Source: Chrysochromulina parva
Taxonomy: Eukaryota > Haptophyta > Prymnesiales > Chrysochromulinaceae
Direction: 5' to 3'
Length of the DNA: 64,000 bases
Assembly (NCBI GenBank): GCA_002887195.1
Contig: PJAB01000013.1
Span: 1-64,000, forward strand
The notes under the pieces were generated by a model. The model ran no database searches and was not told the DNA's origin. It was given only the letters and a program-made list of their open reading frames with translations. A program made the translations under genes and the position numbers. Within the stretch, counting starts at the first letter, position 1, and each line of letters opens with the position of its first letter. Shown piece after piece: positions 38,637-47,286 of this stretch.

Positions 38637-38904
38637 GTGCGCGTTGGTGGCGCGTGAGTCGGGCTGCAAAACCCTGATCTCCTCACTCTGATGATCGAAC
38701 GCAAAGCGCGACGGTTTCGCCCGTCGAACACGCAATCAAAATCCGAAAGGTGGGACGGTCGACATCCGCCAAATACATGTAAGTACGCCTCGAGTGTCGC
38801 TTTCTGTGAACCGTATCGGTATTTGTGGACGCTCGCTCAACTATCCAAAGGGGCCGCGCCGCGGTCGATCGACGGACCGTCCATTCGGCTGTGCTGTTCC
38901 TGCC

Positions 38905-39750
38905 ATGCCGATCCGGATTTCGAAGACGAAAGAAAACAAGCTGAAGAGAGATGCCAAAGCAGCTGCCGCAGCCAGGAAAAAAGCTGCCGCAGAAAAGGTT
39001 GCACATGAAACGCTCACGCCGCTCGCGAGCGCGGAAAGGCCCAGGCCGCTGGCGAGCGCGGAGAACGCGGCTAACATTGCCGCCGCAAAACCTGAGAAGA
39101 AGAAGCTCACGGAAAGCGAAAAGAAGGCCGCCGAGCTGGCGCTGCGGCGAGCGATGCCGACGCTTGCGCAGGTGAGCCGCAACGGCGTCTATGAATTCAG
39201 CGGGCCGCTCTCTTACACGTTTGCGTTGGGCAATGTGCCCGGTGGCTCGTTCTTGCCAATCAACGCCGTGTGCCGCGGCCACAATTTGTACATTTTCAGC
39301 GGCACCAATCCGACCTCAAAGCCGTCCGTCTTCTTACAGATCAAGAAGGCTGACGTCCTCGAAATCGGGGTGCTCACCCTACCCCCGCCACTGCCACCGC
39401 ACAACCACGTCTTTAAGCTCACCTTTGCCAATAAGCAATTCGGCTCGAAGAGCTTCTTCTTCAAAACGAGCGACGGCAAAGACATGCAGCGGTGGCTCAC
39501 CCACTTGCGATGGCGCACCACCGCGTCCGAAAACGAAATCAAGCGCAAGTTCGAACCCGACCGCACGAAGCCGATCGTGCGCAATTGCATCGACGAGACT
39601 GAGACGGCGATCTTCAAACCGCCGATGAGCGTGTTCGGGATGATCGTGCGGTACAACACCCTACCACCGCCCCCCCCAGTCGACGATATGGCTATCAAAG
39701 ATGATGTGGTCAAAGCGCCGCCGAGGAAGAAGTGGAGCTTCTTAGGATAG
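38905..39750 (+). CDS. PH-domain-like protein
   Basis: The protein is 281 aa from the ATG at 38905; an ATG at 38794 is possible. The N-terminus is a long Lys/Ala helix (KENKLKRDAKAAAAARKKAA and on). The middle, about residues 100-225, resembles a PH fold: strands around VCRGHNLYIFSG and FLQIKKADVLEIGV, then FKLTFANKQFGSKSFFFKTS and the closing helix DGKDMQRWLTHLRW. The C-terminus is Pro-rich and ends in PPRKKWSFLG. Lipid or protein binding is expected. Divergent from the GDI-like gene, 268 bp between starts. Confidence 0.65.
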   Translation: MPIRISKTKENKLKRDAKAAAAARKKAAAEKVAHETLTPLASAERPRPLASAENAANIAAAKPEKKKLTESEKKAAELALRRAMPTLAQVSRNGVYEFSGPLSYTFALGNVPGGSFLPINAVCRGHNLYIFSGTNPTSKPSVFLQIKKADVLEIGVLTLPPPLPPHNHVFKLTFANKQFGSKSFFFKTSDGKDMQRWLTHLRWRTTASENEIKRKFEPDRTKPIVRNCIDETETAIFKPPMSVFGMIVRYNTLPPPPPVDDMAIKDDVVKAPPRKKWSFLG

Positions 39751-40495
39751 GGTGCTTCTTAAAAAGCGCGATGTGACGCGAGCGCGGCGGTCGACCACGC
39801 GTTGCCTTTGAGTTGGGTAACCCAGGTGTAACCTTACTGTTTTAGAGATGCGCTGCAATGCTGGACGGAATACTCGGGTCAAGCGAAATACAGGAGCACC
39901 GTTCACGAAGGCTTTCTATCGTTTTCTATAAGCTTTCTAAAAGGCTAAGGCCCTAAGCCACTATAAAAGCTCCAAGTTTCTGCGACCTTCCTAGGACCTT
40001 AGCGCTACATGTCTCATGTGGTTGCCTATCTGTGTACTGTGACGTGGCCCGGCCGCGGAGGCTGGTCGAGCGCTCACGAGTCACGTGTACCGATACCGTT
40101 TCGATCGTCGAACCACTTGTGATTAACTAGTAAGGGTGCACCATATTAGTGCAATTTACTAGCTGCACTTCTAAGGCGTAAGGGCCCCAAGAATGAGTAT
40201 GTCCCTCACAAAGTCACAATATTGTGACTATGAACAGGGCGCCGTAGTGAGCAGTCTCGCGCATGTTTCGGGAAGGTGCGCACACATGTGCACTGGGGGT
40301 CATGTGAGGTGTGATGCCGGTCATGTCACGGGTTGCTTTGCAGGGCTTCAGAACTTCCTCGTTTCGGAAGTAAACTTCATCCGGCCCCGCACTGCGTGCG
40401 AAGAACACAGGTGACAGACAGGGAAGCCCAATCGTGACGTGAGGGCACACTCAGCACAGTCCAGAGAGCAGCTGTGGTCTGAAATTTCTGCGAGC
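39751..40495. other. Intergenic region with an 18-bp perfect palindrome
   Basis: These 745 bases are AT-richer than the genes. A TATAAAAG string lies at 39962-39969 and a perfect palindrome, AGTCACAATATTGTGACT, at 40212-40229. The frame of the next gene is open from 40439. No other gene seen. Confidence 0.45.
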
Positions 40496-40891
40496 ATGCC
40501 CCTCTCGGTGGACACGGGACATAATTTGGCTTTGCTACGCGGGGAATGCGAGCGGTTGCGCAAGCACTATCAAACCATCACGAGCGACCGCGGAGACCTC
40601 GAGCTCAAGGAGGCCAAGCGTCTGGCGGCTGAGGGCCGCGCAGCGGTGGCGCGCACCGAAGAGACATGGAACTCAAAGCTCGGTGCCGCAACGCAAGCGC
40701 ACGAAGATGCGCGGCGGGTGGATGCGGAGCGCATCACCAGGTACGAGGTGCGCTGTACCGCCAACTCTGAGCGCATCAGCTCACTCGAGCGGCAAATTGC
40801 GGCTGTAAAAGCTTCATATTCGGCTCCACTGGCCACCGCGGTGCTGGTGGAAGCCCACGGTTCCGAGTCCCTGCCATCATTGCATACGTAG
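40496..40891 (+). CDS. Coiled-coil protein, probably truncated paralogue
   Basis: The protein is 131 aa from 40496, or 150 from 40439. It is a continuous charged coiled coil (LRGECERLRKHYQTITSDRG, then ELKEAKRLAAEGRAAVARTE, ending SERISSLERQIAAVK) with tail ESLPSLHT. It aligns along its length with the minus-strand gene at 41210-41833 (ELKEAKR/EIKEAKR, ARRVDAERI/ARRDDAARL, ISSLERQIAAV/IRVLEKELAAL, ESLPSL/ESLPAF). It stops just where that protein goes on into a SAM-like domain, so this copy is probably shortened or continues in an unseen exon. Confidence 0.5.
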   Translation: MPLSVDTGHNLALLRGECERLRKHYQTITSDRGDLELKEAKRLAAEGRAAVARTEETWNSKLGAATQAHEDARRVDAERITRYEVRCTANSERISSLERQIAAVKASYSAPLATAVLVEAHGSESLPSLHT

Positions 40892-41209
40892 AAAACCCGC
40901 TGATACATTATCATTAAACTTGCAAGCTCCGATTTGCGCATGGATTCGCGATTCGTTCCTCTGACTCTGTGCACGCGCAACTCTCAAACAATTTTATGGT
41001 ACGGTTCGCGGTGTCCACCACCGCATCCAGAGTTTGCGGTGGTGCACAATCATACCGCGGTGAGCTCTTCCACTAAAGTTTGAGAGAATTTAGGATTGGA
41101 TATTACTGTGCTCTGAGAGCGACAGTACATGTAGCGTGGACGCCTGCTCAAAAGCGCCTCGTCAGTCGCCTGCCCAGGAATTTTTGCCAGGCCTCGACCG
41201 CACCGTCCG
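40892..41209. other. Gap between convergent coiled-coil paralogues
   Basis: These 318 bases are low-GC. I looked for a remnant of the SAM-like domain after the stop at 40891 and did not find one in the frames I read. Confidence 0.4.
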
Positions 41210-41833
41210 CTACTCGGAGGAAAGGAAAATGTCGACCATGATCAAAGCAGTTTCCGCCGCGCTCAGCCCAATCGTCTTCATGTTTTGTTCGAGGTCCACG
41301 CGCCCCATGCTGCGCAAGAGCTCCATGTCAAGTTCCTCCTCCTCGAAAGCACCCTGGTGGGCCGAGAGCTGCAGCCGCACGAGGAACGCTGGCAGGGACT
41401 CGCCCGCCTGCGCCTGCGTCTGCAATGGAGCTGGCGGTGAAGGTGTCTTTGCCGCGAGCTGCAGAGCCGCCAGCTCCTTTTCGAGCACGCGAATGCGATT
41501 TGAATCCGAGGCGATTTGAATCACGAAGTTGGCCAGGCGGGCGGCATCATCGCGCCGCGCGCTCTCATACTCTCGAGCCTGCTCGGCCAACCGCATCGCA
41601 AAGGTCTCTGTGATGCCATAGGCCTGCCGTCGGCACTCGACAACCACGCGCTTTGCCTCCTTGATCTCTACGCCGCGCATTTCTGTCCGATCACGAATCT
41701 GCCGAGTGAGCGTGTCTCGCTCGGTCTGCAGCTTTTGCATCTCATCGCGTATCTTCTCAATGTCCTGCTTCGTGAGTGCACGTGGACCTATTGTGCCTGG
41801 CTCCAGATCAGACGGATTGGATAGCGACATCAT
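41210..41833 (-). CDS. Coiled-coil protein with C-terminal SAM-like domain
   Basis: The protein is 207 aa from 41833; the frame is open to 41950, where a 9-bp repeat would code LELLELLE. Residues 20-130 are a coiled coil (IEKIRDEMQKLQTERDTLTR and on). The C-terminus (SLPAFLVRLQLSAHQGAFEE, ELLRSMGRVDLEQNMKTIGL, SAAETALIMVDIFL) has the helix pattern of a SAM domain, a protein-interaction module. It is paralogous to the plus-strand gene at 40496, arranged tail-to-tail. No enzymatic motif. Confidence 0.62.
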   Translation of the reverse strand: MMSLSNPSDLEPGTIGPRALTKQDIEKIRDEMQKLQTERDTLTRQIRDRTEMRGVEIKEAKRVVVECRRQAYGITETFAMRLAEQAREYESARRDDAARLANFVIQIASDSNRIRVLEKELAALQLAAKTPSPPAPLQTQAQAGESLPAFLVRLQLSAHQGAFEEEELDMELLRSMGRVDLEQNMKTIGLSAAETALIMVDIFLSSE

Positions 41834-42039
41834 GAGAGGGCACAGGTGCTCGCGATTGGTCCATACTTGCAGGTAATAAAAATAATTCAAGCGGACGCGA
41901 GCGGCTCTCGCACGAAATTCCAGGAGTTCCAGGAGTTCCAGGAGTTCCATGAATTTCGTCAGTTTTCAAGAGTTCTTCCGAGCACGCGATCGCAGGCTTC
42001 GCAGGGCACCGCCGGGCACCGCAGGAGTCCGAGAGGTAC

Positions 42040-42426
42040 ATGTATAAGGACCAAACTTCCGGCGTAATGGACCTCGCCGTACTGGAGCAGCAGTACATCG
42101 CTACCCTTGGTTCCGTTGGGACGCCGGCCATGGTGATGCCCTCTGAGAATGAGATGCCCAACCCCGACCATCTGGTGTCCGTGTGGCGCAGCCCTCTGAG
42201 CGCCGTGGCTCATCAGTCCCTTCGGGGCCTGATTGAAACTCCGGCCATGGTGCAGGCACCAGCCACCCCCGACCATGGGCCGAGGATTGGCTTGAGCATC
42301 CTCGCCCCTCTCCACGATAGCGACGTACTTCCTGACGGGGGCACCATCGTGTCCTCACCCGTCCTGGAGAACAAGAAGTTTGCTTTCGGCAGGCCTGAGT
42401 TCACGCAATGGGAGCCGAAGATGTAA
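42040..42426 (+). CDS. Small hypothetical protein
   Basis: This is a 128-aa frame with little low complexity. Two weakly similar halves both contain TPAMV (GTPAMVMPSENEMPNPDH and ETPAMVQAPATPDHGP), and the end is KKFAFGRPEFTQWEPKM. It starts 206 bp from the divergent coiled-coil gene. No family recognised, and a chance frame cannot be excluded. Confidence 0.38.
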   Translation: MYKDQTSGVMDLAVLEQQYIATLGSVGTPAMVMPSENEMPNPDHLVSVWRSPLSAVAHQSLRGLIETPAMVQAPATPDHGPRIGLSILAPLHDSDVLPDGGTIVSSPVLENKKFAFGRPEFTQWEPKM

Positions 42427-42637
42427 TATCTCCATCGCCGAGTGCTGTCGTCCCCATGACTGCACGTGTTGACTCTCCTGGAGAGGGCAGCGTTTTCCCA
42501 TACTGCAGAGTTTGGCCTGGAGCTCCGTGTACAGCGCTCGCTTGTTTGTCCTCATGTGCGTGTGTGGCATGCGTTTGAATGAGAGTGTTACCGATCGATC
42601 AAGCGTGCACGCATGCAAGACTCGCGCGAAGCTCATG

Positions 42638-42673
<36 letters not shown>

Positions 42674-42690
42674 TCGTCTCTCTCTCTCTT

Positions 42691-42741
<51 letters not shown>

Positions 42742-42916
42742 GCTCTCTCTTGCACGACAATCCGACGTACGGTACTGGACGAAAATTCGCCCTCGGGCCC
42801 GACCCAGACATTATGAAGACGCTTGGCCGTCCTTGGAGCCTGGTGGGACCCCGGAACGTTCCCCATCTTTTTGATATCTCACATCTGTGCCGCCCTGATG
42901 CTCGCATTGGCTGGCG
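42427..42916. other. Intergenic region holding a CT microsatellite
   Basis: These 490 bases lie between convergent 3' ends. The main feature is the CT tract at 42638-42738; the rest shows no gene. Confidence 0.5.
42638..42738 (+). repeat. (CT)n microsatellite
   Basis: About 100 bases of nearly pure CT dinucleotides are broken by a few TT and TCG interruptions. A smaller CT tract is at 37059-37077. Both lie between genes. Confidence 0.95.
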
Positions 42917-43555
42917 TCAATCCGTCGTCCGCTCCAGAACCTCCTCAATCCTCTTGTTGAGTCCATCTGCATCGAGTCCGAGCTCCGTCAGCTGCGTCTG
43001 GAGTGCCTGCGTTGCAGCCGGCGTCGCAATGAGCGACAGCGGGAGCAGTAGCACTGGTGCCGTGACCTCGACGATCGCAAGCGCAACCGCGATATTGCCC
43101 CACGACGGATCCACTTTGGCGACGGCATCACCAAGCAGCGGCACGCCCGCGAGGAGACCAGCGACGTCCGCGTAGCCGCGCCCACTCACAGTTAAGATCA
43201 AGAGCACGAACCCGAGCAGGCCGAAGGTGAGCAGCAACTGCACGCCCGAGAATGCGACAGCGGGGGCAAAGACGCGCACATATCGCTCCACGATATCACG
43301 CCGACGTTCCATACGTTTCTCGGCAGTCCACGTGCTACCCTCGGTCCAGACCAGCTGTATCTGCTGTGTCAGCTCGCCAAGCTCCGCAATCGCCTTCTTC
43401 GGGTCGATAGCTGTGCCCTCGGCCGAAGCTTTCAAGAATACTGCCGGCCGCGCAGGACCTAGACGCTGGGTGGCGGTGGCCGTAGTGAACGCAGTGAACG
43501 CAGTCACGATCACGGGAAAGAGCGTCAGCAGGAGCACGTGCGGCGCCATTAACAC
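42917..43555 (-). CDS. Plastid-targeted DUF1279/FAM210-like membrane protein
   Basis: The protein is 212 aa. The start is a signal peptide (PHVLLLTLFPVIVTA) followed by Phe and a Ser/Thr/Arg-type transit segment (FTAFTTATATQRLGPARPAV), the bipartite form used for plastids surrounded by an ER-linked membrane. The mature part has RRRDIVERYVRVFAPAVAFS, a hydrophobic segment (VQLLLTFGLLGFVLLILTVS), GYADVAGLLAGVP, and a last helix pair (GNIAVALAIVEVTAPVLLLP followed by TPAA). That order matches DUF1279 proteins, which have A...K...P...P....TP at the end. Function in the plastid is unknown. The family call is tentative; the targeting signal is clearer. Confidence 0.68.
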   Translation of the reverse strand: MLMAPHVLLLTLFPVIVTAFTAFTTATATQRLGPARPAVFLKASAEGTAIDPKKAIAELGELTQQIQLVWTEGSTWTAEKRMERRRDIVERYVRVFAPAVAFSGVQLLLTFGLLGFVLLILTVSGRGYADVAGLLAGVPLLGDAVAKVDPSWGNIAVALAIVEVTAPVLLLPLSLIATPAATQALQTQLTELGLDADGLNKRIEEVLERTTD

Positions 43556-43860
43556 AGGAATTCTTCTGTGAATCGTTCAAAGAGACGTGACCCGGATTCA
43601 CCGTACCGGTAGACAGACACACGAACAGAACCAACCTTTAAACCTGCTGTACAGATACGAGAAACCTCTGTGGGCTCTGTCTCGCGCGCGGGCTCCCCGC
43701 GGGGCTTCGATCCGCGCATCCGCCCCGGTCTTTGAACCTCGACTTTTGCAAAGCGCGCCGAGGCGGCCGGCCGGGCGCTTTAGCAAAGCGGCGAGGCGGA
43801 AATGACGACCATTGTGACCGTACATGAACACGCTCACACGCGCCTCGCCCCGTCAGAGAG
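43556..43860. other. Intergenic region
   Basis: These 305 bases lie between minus-strand genes; a GC-rich segment (43680-43760) has weak inverted symmetry. No gene seen. Confidence 0.4.
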
Positions 43861-44931
43861 TCAAGAGCGAACCAGCAACGGCATCACCCACAGTTGCACC
43901 CCCGCGGGCACTCGCCAGTGTTCGAGCAGCTGCTCAGCGTTGCGCGCCTGACCGCGTTCGGAGCCGTCGTCACCAAAGATCGGGCACGGGTGGCTGCAGT
44001 GCCTGGGCAGAGCGCGGTGCGCCAGCTCGCGGCGCCACGCATCGCAAAAGCGCCAGCTCGCCACAGCGTGCAGCAACTGATCGGGGTCGAACCTGAGGCG
44101 CTCCTGCAAGGAGCTAGGCAGCCGATTCAGCACGCCCTCGTCGTATCCGCGAGAACATGCGTCGGCCATCGGCGCCTTGAGCGCGTGGCTCGACTTGTTG
44201 TCGTCGCGTCTGTGACCTCCGCGGCTCGGGTGTATGTTGCCAAGCTCTTCAGGCAGCACGGGCTGTTCGGGCATGAACTGAGCGTGGAAGAGCTCGATGG
44301 ACGCTTGCCACTCAGAGGTCAGGCCCACAAATGCCACGTCGCGCACCAGGCGGCGAAGGGCGACGCCAACGTCTTCCGGTGTCAGCGGCGGTAGCGGAGC
44401 CACGGCGTTGCTGACGGCCGCGCCGACAAGCTGATGCACGGTAACACCAAGATGGTTGTTCCTCACCGTCACTTCGACGCACCGGGAAAAGTCTTTGCTG
44501 CGCAGATCGTAGTGCGAAGCGCAGTAGCTCAACAGACGCTGCCGCGGCTCACGCATGAAGCCTGCGAGCGCCGTCCCAGCGGATGGGTCAACTTTGCGGG
44601 CGCCGCCGTGGCCGGTGGTGAACTCCTGCAGCAGCCTCGGACAACGTTGCGAACTCGTCATCCCAAGAAGCCGCGAGGTTTTGTGTGCAACTTGCCTCGC
44701 GCCCTCGGCGTGTAGGCGCAGCATCGTTTCCGAGGCACGCACGGATATCAAGCGGGATTCAGTGCGGTTGTCGCTGCACCCATACAGGGCCAATGTTGTC
44801 AAAAAACTTTGGCCTGCCTTTGGCACGTGGAGCCAGGCAAGCTTGGGCCGGGATTGCATAGTCGGTGGTGCCTTTGAATGCGGGGTAGTCTGCGCGCCAC
44901 CACCGGCTTTGCCTCGGATTGAGACGTCCAT
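43861..44931 (-). CDS. Sulfotransferase-family protein
   Basis: The protein is 356 aa. Near the start AWLHVPKAGQSFLTTLALYG (about residues 32-51) has the form of the 5'-phosphosulfate loop of Golgi-type sulfotransferases (H.PK.G.TS/F). TALAGFMREPRQRLLSYCAS near residue 125 fits the 3'-phosphate motif with Arg and Ser. VAFVGLTSEWQASIELFH is typical of the later part in this group. PAPS-dependent sulfation of glycans is likely. The usual Thr after Gly in the loop is Gln here (AGQSF), which could alter activity. No signal anchor is visible at the present start. Confidence 0.72.
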   Translation of the reverse strand: MDVSIRGKAGGGAQTTPHSKAPPTMQSRPKLAWLHVPKAGQSFLTTLALYGCSDNRTESRLISVRASETMLRLHAEGARQVAHKTSRLLGMTSSQRCPRLLQEFTTGHGGARKVDPSAGTALAGFMREPRQRLLSYCASHYDLRSKDFSRCVEVTVRNNHLGVTVHQLVGAAVSNAVAPLPPLTPEDVGVALRRLVRDVAFVGLTSEWQASIELFHAQFMPEQPVLPEELGNIHPSRGGHRRDDNKSSHALKAPMADACSRGYDEGVLNRLPSSLQERLRFDPDQLLHAVASWRFCDAWRRELAHRALPRHCSHPCPIFGDDGSERGQARNAEQLLEHWRVPAGVQLWVMPLLVRS

Positions 44932-45044
44932 TTCAAGGCGGACTTGGTATGAGACACATGCAGACGGACATTAGCAAGTCACCCTGAACAAATATGAGTC
45001 CGTGAAAAAGGGTCAGAGGAACGACAACGGGCGAGCACCTCAAT

Positions 45045-46301
45045 TCACAAGAAGCCGCAGCGCTGCCGATAGAGCATCTTTGCAGACTCTTCTACTGTAG
45101 GACTAGTTGCGCCGTGAGGTTGGCTTCGGCGTCGACGATCCGGATCCCATGGTTTGGGCTCACCGACAAAGTGCACAATCGATACGACCTTCCCCTTGCA
45201 GGACACTGACGTCTCCGCTCCTGCTCCACCCCCTTCCGCCACACGCTCTTCGGAGGCGTTCGCGACGAAGCGGCATCCTAACAGCCCTTGTCTATGCACG
45301 TTGAACCGGGAATCGAGGAGATTCCACCTCTTGCCGAAGACGCGATTGAGGATGGACTGGTCGGTGAGCGTGGGCTCGCACGCCTTGGGTATGCGTCCGG
45401 TTAAGGAGCCGTTGTGGTGTAACCGGCAATCGCGGAAAGCGTTGCTGCTGCCGTTGAAGAGGCGAGCGAAGCGATACACATCATCTTTCGGCGAGCATTG
45501 GTCAGCCCAGCTGGCATTCTTCATGGCCGGAAAATAGCCATTCCATGGATAGTGAACGTGGTGTTCAGTGAGCAGGAGCAAGTGGAGGTGCGTCAGCGAC
45601 GGGCGGAAGACGAACACGCCACTATTGAAGAAGGCGGTGTTGGCATGTTCAGGGCTGGCACTGCCCTTCTCGCACGCAAGGCCGGCGGGCGCCGCGGCGA
45701 TCGCATTTGGCGCCACGAGCATGTGCTCATCCCTGAGCAGCTCGTCCAGATTCGTCAGGATGAGCACGTCAAGATCTATGAAGGCGACACGTGGAAACGT
45801 CTCGGGCGGGAGCGCCCACAGTAGTAACTTAAAGAATAACGCAGCCTTGCCGACGCCGACTCTATAGAGTCGACGGCCTCGGTGCTGGGACGGACCGCCT
45901 TCGTCAGAAACAAAGTCCGACATGTTGTCATGGCCATGAAGATCTCGAAAGGCCTCTGCGCGCGGCTGCCGCACCCAACCTTCCCTGTTGTGACGCGGCG
46001 CTGCAGACGCTGACCATGGCGAAGGGGGCCGGGTTTGTGCTGCCGTGGCGGCCAGATCCGACACCATGATGATGTGGTTTGGACCGTACGACTGCCTCAG
46101 CTGACGGATGCTTGCGGCCAACAGCGCAGAGCCTTTGATCTGATCTGCAACAGCAACGTACACAGGGCAGGTGGTGCCAACGTGCACCATCTGTGTCTTG
46201 AAGCACAAGGCGGCTGCCACGTGGTGCTCGCCGCCGACGAGCGTCATGAACGCGCCAGGACATGAGTCGGGCGCAGTCATGCATTGACTCGATGCGCACA
46301 C
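45045..46301 (-). CDS. GT8-family glycosyltransferase
   Basis: The protein is 418 aa. It follows the glycogenin/GT8 plan: CPVYVAVADQIKGSALLAAS and IRQLRQSY at the nucleotide-sugar fold, then FPRVAFIDLDVLILTNLDEL near residue 170 with the metal-binding DLD, and FFNSGVFVFRPS. Later HFVGEPKPW matches the second metal-ligand region (H.x.G..KPW) of the family. All key motifs are present, so it should be active with a UDP-sugar. The acceptor is unknown. There is no signal anchor at this start, so it may be cytosolic or lack an N-terminal exon. It sits 113 bp upstream of the sulfotransferase gene, same strand. Confidence 0.83.
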   Translation of the reverse strand: MCASSQCMTAPDSCPGAFMTLVGGEHHVAAALCFKTQMVHVGTTCPVYVAVADQIKGSALLAASIRQLRQSYGPNHIIMVSDLAATAAQTRPPSPWSASAAPRHNREGWVRQPRAEAFRDLHGHDNMSDFVSDEGGPSQHRGRRLYRVGVGKAALFFKLLLWALPPETFPRVAFIDLDVLILTNLDELLRDEHMLVAPNAIAAAPAGLACEKGSASPEHANTAFFNSGVFVFRPSLTHLHLLLLTEHHVHYPWNGYFPAMKNASWADQCSPKDDVYRFARLFNGSSNAFRDCRLHHNGSLTGRIPKACEPTLTDQSILNRVFGKRWNLLDSRFNVHRQGLLGCRFVANASEERVAEGGGAGAETSVSCKGKVVSIVHFVGEPKPWDPDRRRRSQPHGATSPTVEESAKMLYRQRCGFL

Positions 46302-47286
46302 TCCCCCATTCTGAACAGTAAAAAACCGTATTCATGCGAAAGGGTCAGTTGAATCGACGTATTCATGTTAAGCAAGCAAGCAAGCAAGCAAGCAACACGT
46401 AAGCAACAGAGCAAGAATCGACGTAAGCATGCGGTCTGGGCACACATACCATCTTCTCCGCCCACCCTTTCCTTGTTTCCTACTCTGCTGGTTACAGGGG
46501 TATTCGATTGCGCTCGTTTAGGTACTTGTGTTGTTTCGACTAACTAGCTTGCTTGCTTCATGTTAATGCACACAACACGTAAGCAACAGAGCCGTGAAGA
46601 GAATACAGTACAATATTCATAGACGAGCGCGTTGGCGTGAGCTCGATATGAGCTCGACGGGCGAGATCGCGCACTCTGCCGGATACCGGCGACTTTGGAT
46701 TTCATGTTCGTTGTTCCCCTGCGAAGCCCTAAAATGTGTGTTTGCCTTGCGTCGTGAGGAGCTCGTTACAGTCTACGTAGCTACTAGTTAAGGTGTTAAG
46801 CTCGTGCTCCGCCTTCTTGGCGTAACACATGTAGCGAGCACGAAGCCGAACAAAATCATTTTGTCAAAGAACCATCACCCTGTGGGCAGCCTGGGTGTGC
46901 TGCTGTGTACCCACTCCTTTCCCCCTACAATTGTATCTGCGCAGCCCCGGATTCAGTGCAAAGTAGGAAGTTCCTAAAGGACCAGCAGGCGCCCTCGTCT
47001 GAACAAATGACCAGGCGGGCAGGCGTGCAGAGACGACAGGCTCAGGCCCTTAAGTCAGAGACAGTGCTTCGGTGTTGAATGTAGGAATTCACAGTGTGGG
47101 GTCCAACGGTCGCGATCGGTAATGGATGCGTCAAGTTCATGCTTGATTGACAAAACTTGACGAACCTGAACGCAATCTGACCAGAGCTGAAAACAGATCT
47201 TCTGAGGCCTCATCTCATCGTCTAGGGGCGAAGGAAAACAGGACCAGCGCGCTCGCACGTAACTCGTTTCCGCGCGCGCGGTTTTT
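46302..47286. other. Intergenic region with a repeated element
   Basis: These 985 bases lie between divergent genes (GT8 and the LOV kinase) and are fairly AT-rich. Five AAGC units lie at about 46368-46391 and a CTTGC tract at about 46548-46557. The string ACACGTAAGCAACAGAGC occurs at about 46395 and again at about 46574, each after a CATGTTAA. The last 300 bases should hold the kinase promoter and 5' UTR. Confidence 0.5.

Noticed and set aside
39962..39969. TATAAAAG as a promoter
   Set aside because: More than 500 bases from the next start and a single short match in AT-richer DNA; not enough evidence.
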